From NCBI GenBank assembly GCA_030427405.1, contig JAUHXK010000002.1, forward strand, positions 310,001-374,000: DNA of 64,000 nt. Reading direction: 5' to 3'. Under the pieces are notes generated by a model, which was given only the letters and a program-made list of their open reading frames with translations, ran no database searches and had not been told where the DNA came from. The position numbers and the translations under genes are program-made. How positions within the stretch are numbered: position 1 is the first letter of the stretch; every line of letters starts with the position of its first letter. Positions 1 through 8,130 of this stretch are shown here, one piece after another. This DNA comes from Alphaproteobacteria bacterium (GTDB taxonomy: Bacteria; Pseudomonadota; Alphaproteobacteria; Rhodobacterales; Rhodobacteraceae).

Positions 1-654
1 CACCGATATCTCAAGCGGGGCCGAGGCGGCACTGACCGGCGCCGCACCGCTATCCTCGATCCGCAGGGTCAGGGTCACCGGCTCTCCGATGATGGCAAAG
101 GCGGGTGCATTTCGCACGATCAGCCTGCGGTCCCAGTCGGCGGCGCGGCCGGTCTGCAACAGGTGCATCGGCACGGGCAACTCTGGCGCCTGGTCGGCAT
201 CATGAACAATCCCGTCGGATATCACGAGGATGCCAGCGATCCGCGCGCGCGGTTCTTCCGCGAGGGCGGTGTTCAGCGCGGTCATCACCTGTGTACCTTC
301 GTCGCCTTCGCCGTCGCCGACGCGAATACGGCGCAGTTCGGTATTGTCCCGCGTCAGGATCGCATCGGCCAACGCCTCGGCGGCCAGGGCTGTCTGCTCG
401 GCCCGGTCCGAAAGCGTCTGGCTGGCGCTTTCATCTTCGATCATCAGAACGATATCCGTCAGCGGGGCACGATCCTCGACCTGATAAACCGGCCCAGACA
501 ACGCGGCGACGATCACCGCGACGGCCAACCCGCGCAAGGCCCAGCCCGACAACCCGCGCCACAGCGCCAGCACTATGCCGCCAAGGGCCAGCCCGGCGAT
601 GGCAATCAACACGGGCCACGGGATCAGCGGGTCGAATATGACAGTTCCGGTCAT
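1..654 (-). CDS. Membrane protein of a MoxR/DUF58 operon (3' end outside window)
   Basis: Open frame of 218 codons running off the left edge, so the C-terminus is missing. The ATG overlaps the stop of the DUF4159 gene as ATGA, which supports this start and translational coupling. The first ~50 residues contain two hydrophobic segments (around 15-31 and 40-54), followed by a stretch with a von Willebrand-A-like look (IVLMIEDESASQT near 68, then ILVISDG near 142). That is a membrane-anchored vWA or glutamine-amidotransferase-like layout, as found in such operons. The exact family is not recognised and the role is inferred from context only: it would act in the inner membrane with the neighbouring MoxR ATPase. 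Confidence 0.75.
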   Translation of the reverse strand, partial: MTGTVIFDPLIPWPVLIAIAGLALGGIVLALWRGLSGWALRGLAVAVIVAALSGPVYQVEDRAPLTDIVLMIEDESASQTLSDRAEQTALAAEALADAILTRDNTELRRIRVGDGEGDEGTQVMTALNTALAEEPRARIAGILVISDGIVHDADQAPELPVPMHLLQTGRAADWDRRLIVRNAPAFAIIGEPVTLTLRIEDSGAAPVSAASAPLEISV

Positions 655-3413
655 TGGCCCAACCTATCCAAAAGAGCAGGCACATGAACCTGGTCGGACT
701 TATAATTCCCGGTCAGCACATGCATGACGAGATTGACGCCAAACCGGTTCGCCAATTCGCGCTGGCGTTCTCCGGCATAGCCGCGTCCGACAGGAAGCAA
801 GGCCTGGCCATTGCGATCGACAGCCCAGGCAGCGGCCCAGTCATTGCCGCCAATCACCACCGGCGTGACGTTGTCATTGAGGTTTCGGAACGGCATCCCC
901 TCGATCTGTTCGGCATCCGGCGGGGCCGCTTCGACCCAGACCTCGGTGCCGACGTAACGGCCCGGAAAATCCTGCAACAGATAGAACGCCCGTGTCAGGA
1001 CGTGATCCCGTGGAACAGGCTCTAACGCGGGTATATTCAACGGCGCGGCCAGGTTCTGCAACTTGCGGCCATTGGGGCTTGAGGCGCCGAAACCGGCGAT
1101 GTCGCCGTCCCGCGTGTCGAACAGGATCATCCCGCCCGACCGCAGATAGGCGTTCAGCTTGGCGTAAGCCGCCGCCGATGGCTGCGGCTGATCGGGCGTA
1201 ATCGGCCAGTACAACAACGGGAAAAAGGCCAGTTCGTCGCGTTCAAGGTCCACGCCGATCGGGTCGGCCGGTTCGACCGAAGTGCGGAAATACAGGGTTT
1301 GCGCCAGCCCGCGCATCCCGGCCAGTGCGACATCGTCCACCTGGGCATTGCCTGTCAGGACATGGGCCAGCACAAGCTCCTGGGTTGCGGCAAGCGCAAA
1401 ATCGGTGTCGGCGGCATCCTGGGCCTGCGCCTGTGGCACGGCCAGAAGCACGCCCAGCACCAGGGTCGCCGCGCGTGCCAGCCCCAACCGGCCAGACAAA
1501 GCCAGCGACGCAACGACATCCGCGGTCAAAAGCAACAGGGCAAGGCCAAGCAGCAGGCCGCCAAGCGGGGTTTCGGTGCTGACTTCCTGCCCTTTGACCG
1601 GCACGTTGGCCGGCCATGTCGCCGGGGTCAGACCCGCATCGCCGGATACGGTGTTCAGCGCCAGTTTCTGCTTGCCGCTTTCATAGAGACCGGGCCTCAA
1701 GTCGGGTCCGACCGGACCGGTCAGCAGGTCAACGCCGTCTACCCCCGCAAGATTGCCCGCATCGGACAAGGCACCAAACCCGTCCAGGATCTGGATCGGT
1801 TCCCATGTCGTACCCTGAAGCTGCGCCTCTTGCCGGGTCTTCGCCGCCGAAGCGACCGCCAGACGGTCCAGCATTTCGACAAACAGGCCGGACAGTGGCA
1901 AGCTGGACCATTCCGCGTCTGCGGTGACGTGGAAAAGAACGACCTGGCCCAATCCAAGTGCCTTGCGGGTGACAAGCGGCGTACCGTCTGACAGCGCCGC
2001 GATGACCCGATCTGCAAGGTTAGGGTCTGGTTGTGCCATCACCTGCGTGCTGACCACGACATCGGCAGGGATACCGAGGCCATAAAAGGGCGAGTCCTCG
2101 TCAAACGGTGCCAGACCCTTGGCCTCACCCCAACTCATGGCGCCTCCAACCGACCGACCGCCGCTGCGCAGGCGGACCGGCAGCAAGGCATCCTCTTTGT
2201 CGCGCCCCAGATCGCTGGCGGCCATGCGCGGCCCGGCAAAGCGCAGCAACAACCCGCCCTGTTCGACCCAGTCCACCAGGCCGTCCTGTTCCGCCGGCGA
2301 CAAAGTGGCCACGTCGGCAAGGACAATGACGTCAGGATTGGCCGGCAGGACATCCGGCAGCGCGCCGTCCAGGAAATCGGCGGTCGGGACCAGGACCTGG
2401 GTCAGGTAATGCAGGGGCGACAACAGCTCAAGGCCCTCGCGGTTGCGGGTTCCGGCAATCAGGGCGACCTCGCGGCGGCGCAGGCTGTCATCGGCCAATG
2501 TCACCGCCCCGGCCGAGCGGGTGCCTTCGATTTCAAACCGAGTGATCCGGGCCCGCAATTCCGATGGCAGTGCCAGTTCGACCTCGGCCCGAGTTGCGCC
2601 GCTTTCGAATACAAGCGCCGTGGATTGCAGCGTGCGCATGGTGCCCGCAGGGTCGCGGCCCATGGCTAGCAGATTGACAGTGGCGGCCGGGCCCGGCGCG
2701 GACCGGATCACCGTCAACTGGATGGCCCCGTCCTTGTAGGATGCGGGCAGAACGGCCATCACGGGTGCGGCGGACTGATAAACGGTAACCCCGCCGCGCG
2801 CCTGCAAGGCCGACAGGATCGCCTCGTGCCCCGCGAATGTGATCTTGTCGCTGAACCAATTGGTGTCGAAACCGCCTTCGACCTGTTCAAGCGCCTGCAA
2901 CACCTGATCGATCTGCAACTCGGACGGCTGCCAGGGCATCGGGGCCAGACCGGGCAGACGCCCCCGCCAGGCCTCGGCCGCCTGAAAGACCGGCGGTTCG
3001 GGTTCCGTAAGACGCAGGATCGAAACCGGACGACCCGACCGTCCGGCCTCGACCAGTTGCGCGTCGATCTGGTCCAGCGTGGACGTCCAGCGCGACGCGC
3101 CCGCCCAACTGGCATCAAGAACCAGCAAAAGCGGGCCCGACCCCTGCTGATCGCGCGAGGGGTTCAGGACCGGACCGGCCAGCCCTATGATGATCGCCGC
3201 AGCGGCCAGCATCCGCAGCAGCAACAGCCACCACGGTGTCCGGTCCGAGACACTTTCGTCGTCCTTCAACCCCAGCAACAGCGTGACCGCAGGGAACAGA
3301 CGCCGGATCGGCGCAGGCGGCACCGCACGCAGAACCAGCCACAGGATCGGAAGGGTCAGAAGACCCAGCAGAACCCACGGCGCGGTAAAGCCGATACCAG
3401 CCAGAACCGTCAT
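651..3413 (-). CDS. DUF4159 domain-containing membrane protein (BatA-like N-terminus)
   Basis: About 920 residues. The N-terminus has a BatA-type start (TAPWVLLGLLTLPILWLV) with membrane segments near 5-25 and 60-80. A periplasmic-looking middle follows, then a further membrane stretch near 640-690, and a C-terminal DUF4159 domain with the usual DTRDGD and GRGYAGERQRE-like motifs. The longest open frame starts 33 codons upstream, but the ATG at 3413 overlaps the DUF58 stop as ATGA and begins the conserved hydrophobic N-terminus, so I chose it. It lies third in the moxR operon. The family is thought to work with MoxR chaperones and vWA proteins in envelope complexes; the precise function is unknown. 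Confidence 0.88.
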   Translation of the reverse strand: MTVLAGIGFTAPWVLLGLLTLPILWLVLRAVPPAPIRRLFPAVTLLLGLKDDESVSDRTPWWLLLLRMLAAAAIIIGLAGPVLNPSRDQQGSGPLLLVLDASWAGASRWTSTLDQIDAQLVEAGRSGRPVSILRLTEPEPPVFQAAEAWRGRLPGLAPMPWQPSELQIDQVLQALEQVEGGFDTNWFSDKITFAGHEAILSALQARGGVTVYQSAAPVMAVLPASYKDGAIQLTVIRSAPGPAATVNLLAMGRDPAGTMRTLQSTALVFESGATRAEVELALPSELRARITRFEIEGTRSAGAVTLADDSLRRREVALIAGTRNREGLELLSPLHYLTQVLVPTADFLDGALPDVLPANPDVIVLADVATLSPAEQDGLVDWVEQGGLLLRFAGPRMAASDLGRDKEDALLPVRLRSGGRSVGGAMSWGEAKGLAPFDEDSPFYGLGIPADVVVSTQVMAQPDPNLADRVIAALSDGTPLVTRKALGLGQVVLFHVTADAEWSSLPLSGLFVEMLDRLAVASAAKTRQEAQLQGTTWEPIQILDGFGALSDAGNLAGVDGVDLLTGPVGPDLRPGLYESGKQKLALNTVSGDAGLTPATWPANVPVKGQEVSTETPLGGLLLGLALLLLTADVVASLALSGRLGLARAATLVLGVLLAVPQAQAQDAADTDFALAATQELVLAHVLTGNAQVDDVALAGMRGLAQTLYFRTSVEPADPIGVDLERDELAFFPLLYWPITPDQPQPSAAAYAKLNAYLRSGGMILFDTRDGDIAGFGASSPNGRKLQNLAAPLNIPALEPVPRDHVLTRAFYLLQDFPGRYVGTEVWVEAAPPDAEQIEGMPFRNLNDNVTPVVIGGNDWAAAWAVDRNGQALLPVGRGYAGERQRELANRFGVNLVMHVLTGNYKSDQVHVPALLDRLGQ

Positions 3414-4285
3414 CGCGTTCCCCCATCCAGCGCGCGATAGAGCCACAATAGGGCCATCTGCGCGCTGTCGCCCGTGTGGTGCAGCCCAAGTTGCCATCCC
3501 GTTGCATGACACAGTTGCAACAGCGCATCCTTGCGGCGCGCCATCCTATTCAGATAGCGTTCGCGCAGTTCTCCGGCTTTCAGGGTCTCGTGACGGACAG
3601 TTCCACCGACGCTTTCAAAGATTGTCCGCCCCTGATAGGGAAAAGCTTCTTCGCCCGGATCGAGAACCTGCATCAGGACGCCGCGCACACCGCGATCTGC
3701 GGCTTTGGTCAGCGCCAGTTCAACCTCGTCCAACGGCCCGAGAAAGTCGGAAATGAACACCGCGCGCGCATGGGGGATCATGGCCCGATGTTCCGGCGGC
3801 GCATAATCCGGCGCGGCATCTTCGGACCAGGCCTGTGCCAGACGAACGATTTGGGCATTGCCACGCCGCGGCGGCAAGGTTGTTCCCGTCAACCCAACGC
3901 GCTCACCGCCGCGCACCAGCAGAATCGCCGTGGCCAGACCCAGCAGCCGCGCGCGGTCTGCCTTGGTCGGCAGCGACGGGCCCGAGGCAAACCGCATGGA
4001 TGCCCCCTGATCGACCCACAGCATGATGGATTGCGCAATTTGCCATTCCCGCTCGCGTACGAATTGCTGATCACCGCGGGCAGAGCGTCGATGGTCGATC
4101 ATCCGGCGGCTGTCACCGATCTGCGCCGGGCGGTATTGCCAGAAATCATCGCCCAGACCCGACCGCCTGCGCCCGTGATCGCCCAGCAACACCGTGCCCG
4201 CAAGATGCTCGGCCCGCGCCAGCAATGGCGGCAGGCGAGATGCCTCGGCCTCGGACCGTTCGCGAAGGGTCAGCGCCGCATTCAC
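3410..4285 (-). CDS. DUF58 domain-containing protein
   Basis: 291 residues. The DUF58 signature is clear around residues 39-70: GLGDDFWQYRP, then GDSRRMIDHRRSAR. A vWA-like fold follows (MLWVDQGASM near 88). The gene overlaps moxR upstream and the DUF4159 gene downstream by 4 bases each, a compact operon that keeps the usual order MoxR-DUF58-membrane proteins. The family partners with MoxR AAA+ ATPases; a role in folding or activating envelope or metal-binding proteins is an inference from other MoxR systems. Length is normal for the family. Confidence 0.9.
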   Translation of the reverse strand: MNAALTLRERSEAEASRLPPLLARAEHLAGTVLLGDHGRRRSGLGDDFWQYRPAQIGDSRRMIDHRRSARGDQQFVREREWQIAQSIMLWVDQGASMRFASGPSLPTKADRARLLGLATAILLVRGGERVGLTGTTLPPRRGNAQIVRLAQAWSEDAAPDYAPPEHRAMIPHARAVFISDFLGPLDEVELALTKAADRGVRGVLMQVLDPGEEAFPYQGRTIFESVGGTVRHETLKAGELRERYLNRMARRKDALLQLCHATGWQLGLHHTGDSAQMALLWLYRALDGGTR

Positions 4286-5289
4286 GCCGCTGCCTCGGTG
4301 CGGATCAGACCGGCGGCGGTGCTGTCAATCAGCTCGGCCAGGCTGTCTCCGCGGGCCCGTGCCGCGAAGTTCAGCGCCATGCGATGGCTCAGAACCGGGC
4401 GGGCCATGTCCAGCACGTCTTCGGCATTTGGCGCCAGACGCCCCTGCAACATTGCGCGGGCACGCACCGTCATCATCAGCGCCTGCGCTGCGCGGGGACC
4501 GGGGCCCCAGGCCACGGTTTCGGCGACCCTTTCGGAAACGCCCGCCTCGTCCGGGCGGAATGCGCGCACCAGATCGAGGATCAGCTCCACGACCGACTCG
4601 CCCACCGGCATACGGCGCAACAACACCTGCGCCGCCAACAACTCGTCCTTGGTAAAGATTTCATGCGCGCTGTCTTCTTCGACCCCGGTTGTCGCCAACA
4701 GGATGTCCCGCTCGGTTTCACGGTCGGGGTAATCCACGTCGATTTGAACCAGGAACCGGTCAAGCTGCGCCTCGGGCAGGGGATAGGTCCCTTCCTGTTC
4801 AATCGGGTTTTGCGTTGCCAGAACATGGAACGGCTGATCAAGGGCGCGGTCTTCGCCCGCGACCGTCACGGTGCGTTCCTGCATCGCCTGCAACAATGCC
4901 GATTGCGTTCGCGGGCTGGCACGGTTGATTTCGTCGGCCATCAGCAACTCGCAAAAGATCGGGCCGGGGATGAACCGGAAATGGCGGCTGCCATCCTCGC
5001 CGGTATCCAGAACCTCGGATCCGAGGATATCGGCAGGCATAAGATCCGGCGTGAACTGGATGCGGTTTCCGTGCAGGCCCATCACCGTGGACAGGGTTTC
5101 AACCAGCCGTGTCTTGCCCAGTCCCGGCAGCCCGATCAGCAAAGCATGGCCGCCGCATAACAACGCCGTCAGGGTCAGATCAACGACCCGTTCCTGCCCG
5201 ATGAAGCGGCGGGTGATCGAGGTCTTGGCCTCTTGCAGCTTGTCTTCCAGCGCTTCGATCTCGGATACGAGGTCGGCAGGTTCGGTCAT
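4282..5289 (-). CDS. MoxR-family AAA+ ATPase
   Basis: 335 residues, full length for MoxR. Walker A is GLPGLGKT at 53-60 and Walker B is LLMADE near 115-120, followed by INRASPRTQSALLQAM, the typical MoxR sensor region. The C-terminal AAA lid is complete. It is the first gene of the minus-strand operon, whose next gene starts inside its stop codon. MoxR proteins act as cytoplasmic chaperone-like ATPases on vWA partners, which fits the DUF58 and membrane proteins behind it. A 52-bp gap separates it from the divergent DUF1285 gene, so the promoter must lie there or overlap that gene. Confidence 0.93.
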   Translation of the reverse strand: MTEPADLVSEIEALEDKLQEAKTSITRRFIGQERVVDLTLTALLCGGHALLIGLPGLGKTRLVETLSTVMGLHGNRIQFTPDLMPADILGSEVLDTGEDGSRHFRFIPGPIFCELLMADEINRASPRTQSALLQAMQERTVTVAGEDRALDQPFHVLATQNPIEQEGTYPLPEAQLDRFLVQIDVDYPDRETERDILLATTGVEEDSAHEIFTKDELLAAQVLLRRMPVGESVVELILDLVRAFRPDEAGVSERVAETVAWGPGPRAAQALMMTVRARAMLQGRLAPNAEDVLDMARPVLSHRMALNFAARARGDSLAELIDSTAAGLIRTEAAA

Positions 5290-5341
5290 GACTTTCCCTT
5301 CCGTGGACTAATATGATTGAAGTGTATCGCGCTGAGAGGAA

Positions 5342-5935
5342 ATGGCAAAAGCAATGAGCGGACAAAAACCTGTGACACCTTCGCCCGACGGTCTGGCGGC
5401 CTCGGTCAAATCGGCCAAAACCAAGGGTTTGCCGCCCGTTCACCTGTGGAATCCTCCGTTTTGCGGCGATCTGGACATGCGCATCGCCAAAGATGGGACG
5501 TGGTTTTATATGGGTTCGCCGATCAACCGGTTCGAGCTTGTGAAGCTTTTTTCGTCAATTCTTAAGAAAGAAGGCGACCAGTACTTTCTTGTGACGCCCG
5601 TCGAAAAGGTGGGAATCACCGTCGAGGATGCGCCTTTCATCGCCGTCGACTTTGACGTGCAGGGGGATGGCACCGCGCAGGTTTTGACCTTCACCACGCA
5701 GGTCGGCGATACGGCCATCGCCGGACCGGATAACCCAATTCGAATTGTGACAAACCCTGAAACGGGCACGCCCGTTCCTTATGTCCTGATCCGCCGCAAC
5801 CTCGAAGCGCGGGTTGATCGCAAAAGCTTTTACAGGCTTGCCGAGCTTGGCGTGGACCATGACGGCTGGTTCGGGGTCTGGTCCCAGGGGGCGTTCTTTG
5901 CCCTTGTTCGCTCGGACGAGATGAAAGGCATCTAG
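5342..5935 (+). CDS. DUF1285 domain-containing protein
   Basis: Up to 197 residues. The core reads PPVHLWNPPFCGDLDMRI...GTWFYMGSPI.R, the hallmark of DUF1285, with the typical VTPVEK and FIAVDF stretches after it. Function is unknown; structures of family members show a two-domain soluble fold. Start choice is uncertain: the ATG at 5342 lies right behind a GAGAGGA stretch, too close for a Shine-Dalgarno site, while the in-frame ATG at 5354 has the same purine run 13 bases upstream. The gene is divergent from moxR, an arrangement often seen for this family in Rhodobacterales. Its stop overlaps the 3' end of the convergent transporter gene. Confidence 0.88.
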   Translation: MAKAMSGQKPVTPSPDGLAASVKSAKTKGLPPVHLWNPPFCGDLDMRIAKDGTWFYMGSPINRFELVKLFSSILKKEGDQYFLVTPVEKVGITVEDAPFIAVDFDVQGDGTAQVLTFTTQVGDTAIAGPDNPIRIVTNPETGTPVPYVLIRRNLEARVDRKSFYRLAELGVDHDGWFGVWSQGAFFALVRSDEMKGI

Positions 5936-6873
5936 GCCGGACAGGGCCGTTCGCGATCTTGCGCCAGAACCACGGCCAAGGCGACAATCCCGGCCCCCAG
6001 GGCACGGGTCCAGTTCCATTCCTCGCCCAGCACCAGCATGATGACCATGACATAGAACGGCGCCACGTTGATGTGGAACGAGGCCAGCGCGACGCCCAGC
6101 CGCCCCACCGAGGCAATGAACAGGACCTGGCTCAGCCCCATTGCCAACAGCGAAAAGATCGCAAGCATCCCCAGCTGTTGCCCATCAATTGGCCCCCTCG
6201 GCATAACGTCGACGCCGGCCAGGGCGGACCCCAGCATCAATAGGGTTGCGATGACTAGGCCACCGGACAGCGAAATCGTGGTTCGGCCAAACTGGCTGAG
6301 CCGGGGAAAGTCGCGCGCCGTTGCCATGCTGGCCCAGCAAAACAGGCCCGTGGACACCACCGCACAAGCCGCACCCAGCCCCAGCTGGGCAGGCGCAACC
6401 GCGCTTGTGGCAATCACCCCGCCAACAACCGACACCACAACGCCCAGCGCAAAATTCCACCGCAAACGACGGGTGCCCGACGCAAGCTCAAGCAGCGTCG
6501 CAACCAGCGGCGCGCAGGATGCAATGATCGCCACGGTAACAGGGTCGGTCAGTTTCTGAGCCACGATGATCAGGAACATCCCCGATCCCAGGCCGCCACC
6601 GACCAGCAAAGCCCGCCCCCAAGGTGTCCGCAAGACCCGCTCGGGCCCGTCGATCAGAACCCAGATCGGGATCATGAACAACAGCGCAAAGGCAAACCGC
6701 GCGGTCAGCAACGCAACGGGGGGCCAGCTTTGCAACAGGATCTCGGCCGCCGGGAACCCCGCGGCCCATGTCAACATGGACGCCATCGCCAAACCGTTCC
6801 CCGACAGGGCAGACCGCTGTCGGCCAGACGCAAAAAGGGTGTTCCCGCGTGCGGGGTCTGGGCTCATCGCCAT
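5932..6873 (-). CDS. EamA/DMT-family transporter
   Basis: About 313 residues with roughly ten hydrophobic segments in two EamA-like halves. The first half begins at MLTWAAGFPAAEILL and the second near LGAACAVVSTGLFCW. These are inner-membrane drug/metabolite exporters; the substrate cannot be read from sequence. The longest frame starts with GTG at 6897; the ATG at 6873 has AGAAGG about ten bases upstream and is preferred. It is convergent with DUF1285, with a 4-base overlap of the stops. Two other EamA proteins occur in this window. Confidence 0.85.
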   Translation of the reverse strand: MAMSPDPARGNTLFASGRQRSALSGNGLAMASMLTWAAGFPAAEILLQSWPPVALLTARFAFALLFMIPIWVLIDGPERVLRTPWGRALLVGGGLGSGMFLIIVAQKLTDPVTVAIIASCAPLVATLLELASGTRRLRWNFALGVVVSVVGGVIATSAVAPAQLGLGAACAVVSTGLFCWASMATARDFPRLSQFGRTTISLSGGLVIATLLMLGSALAGVDVMPRGPIDGQQLGMLAIFSLLAMGLSQVLFIASVGRLGVALASFHINVAPFYVMVIMLVLGEEWNWTRALGAGIVALAVVLAQDRERPCPA

Positions 6874-7046
6874 CGAATTCAAACCTTCTGTTGGCACGGC
6901 GGTTTTGAAATGATTCGCCGTGATGGCCCAAAGGTCTCTGATCTGAACGAGGTGATCTGGCCGATTTTCGACAATCTGTCGTTTTCGGTCTCTTTCGCGC
7001 AGAAATTTCCAAGACTAAAGTCCGATCGCCACGCACCGAGGTTTCA

Positions 7047-7799
7047 ATGCACAGATTTGCCGCAAATATTTCCCTGCTTTTTGGCGAACTGCCATATCTT
7101 GACCGGTTTCGCGCAGCGGCCGAGGCCGGATTCGAGGCGGTGGAAATTCTGTACCCCTACGACGTCCCGGCCAAAGAAACCCGCAGGGCGTTGCTGTCAA
7201 ACGGGCTTGATCTGGTTCTGATCAACGCGCCCCCGCCGAATTACACGGGCGGAACACCGGGCTATGCGGCCCTTCCCGACCAGGAAACCCGGTTTCAATC
7301 CGACATACGCCGGGTCCTGCGCTATGCCGATATGCTGCGCCCGGCCTTCATTCATCTGATGGCTGGCTACACCCAAGGCGCGGCGGCGCTGGATTGCTTT
7401 GTGCGCAACCTGCAATGGGCCGCAGATCACGCACCCGCACAGGCCTTTACCATCGAACCGCTCAACCCGGTTTCAAACCCCGGGTATTTCCTGAATGATT
7501 ATGCGCAAGCAGCCGAGATTTTGCAGATGGTCGACCGGCCCAATGTCGGGCTGCAATTTGACAGCTTTCACGCCGACATGATCCACGGCGACCCCGTGGC
7601 CGTCTGGGACGCCTACAGTGAACTGGTCTGCCATGTTCAGATCGGCGCCGCGCCGGATCGCACCGAACCCGGACAGGGACGGCTGGACTTTTCCGCCCTG
7701 CGCGCCGCCATGGCGCAGACCGGGTATAACGGCTGGATCAGCGCCGAATACAAACCTACAACCGCATTGACCCAATCTTCGTTGCAATGGATGGGTTGA
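7047..7799 (+). CDS. hyi: Hydroxypyruvate isomerase-family TIM-barrel protein
   Basis: 250 residues beginning MHRFAANISLLFGE and followed by GFEAVEILYPYD, the usual N-terminus of hydroxypyruvate isomerases of the xylose-isomerase-like TIM barrel. Later motifs are FTIEPLNP, GLQFDSFHADM, HVQIGAAPDRTEPGQG and SAEYKP, which carry the metal-binding Glu, Asp and His residues of the family. The enzyme interconverts hydroxypyruvate and tartronate semialdehyde in glyoxylate metabolism; related 2-oxo-tetronate isomerases cannot be excluded. GAGG lies six bases before the ATG. No other glyoxylate genes are adjacent. Confidence 0.85.
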   Translation: MHRFAANISLLFGELPYLDRFRAAAEAGFEAVEILYPYDVPAKETRRALLSNGLDLVLINAPPPNYTGGTPGYAALPDQETRFQSDIRRVLRYADMLRPAFIHLMAGYTQGAAALDCFVRNLQWAADHAPAQAFTIEPLNPVSNPGYFLNDYAQAAEILQMVDRPNVGLQFDSFHADMIHGDPVAVWDAYSELVCHVQIGAAPDRTEPGQGRLDFSALRAAMAQTGYNGWISAEYKPTTALTQSSLQWMG

Positions 7800-7872
7800 G
7801 TGCGCGCAAATGGCACTGGAACTCACATCTGTTTTGCTGCATATGATGCGCGACCGCGATAAGGAAATCCTC

Positions 7873-8103
7873 ATGCTGCCTGCTCGTTTCGCACCGGTTC
7901 TGTTTGGCTTGCTTCTGTCCGGCTTCATGTCGTGCATCGTGACATGCATCGCCACAGTAAAAGAAGTCGGCCTGGGCCCTCAAACCCTTGCAAGCTGGAT
8001 GGGTGCCTGGAGCCTCAGCTGGCCCGTGGCTTTCATCGTTGTCCTTTTCGTGGCCCCCCTGACACGGCGGCTTGTGGCCCTGCTGGTCCGGTCCGACGCC
8101 TGA
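7873..8103 (+). CDS. DUF2798 domain-containing small membrane protein
   Basis: 76 residues from the ATG at 7873, which has AAGGAA six bases upstream; the longer open frame from 7810 lacks such a site. It starts MLPARFAPVLFGLLLSGFMS and has two membrane helices separated by a short loop, then WMGAWSLSWPVAF and APLTRR, all typical of DUF2798. Function is unknown. It sits 73 bp after hyi on the same strand and converges on polA with 27 bp between the stops. Confidence 0.82.
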   Translation: MLPARFAPVLFGLLLSGFMSCIVTCIATVKEVGLGPQTLASWMGAWSLSWPVAFIVVLFVAPLTRRLVALLVRSDA

Positions 8104-8130
8104 CCAGCCTGCTCGTGGCGGTGGACGGGG

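Noticed and set aside
3476-4732. 418-codon plus-strand frame opposite DUF58 and moxR
   Set aside because: Overlaps two well-supported genes and has no recognisable domain.
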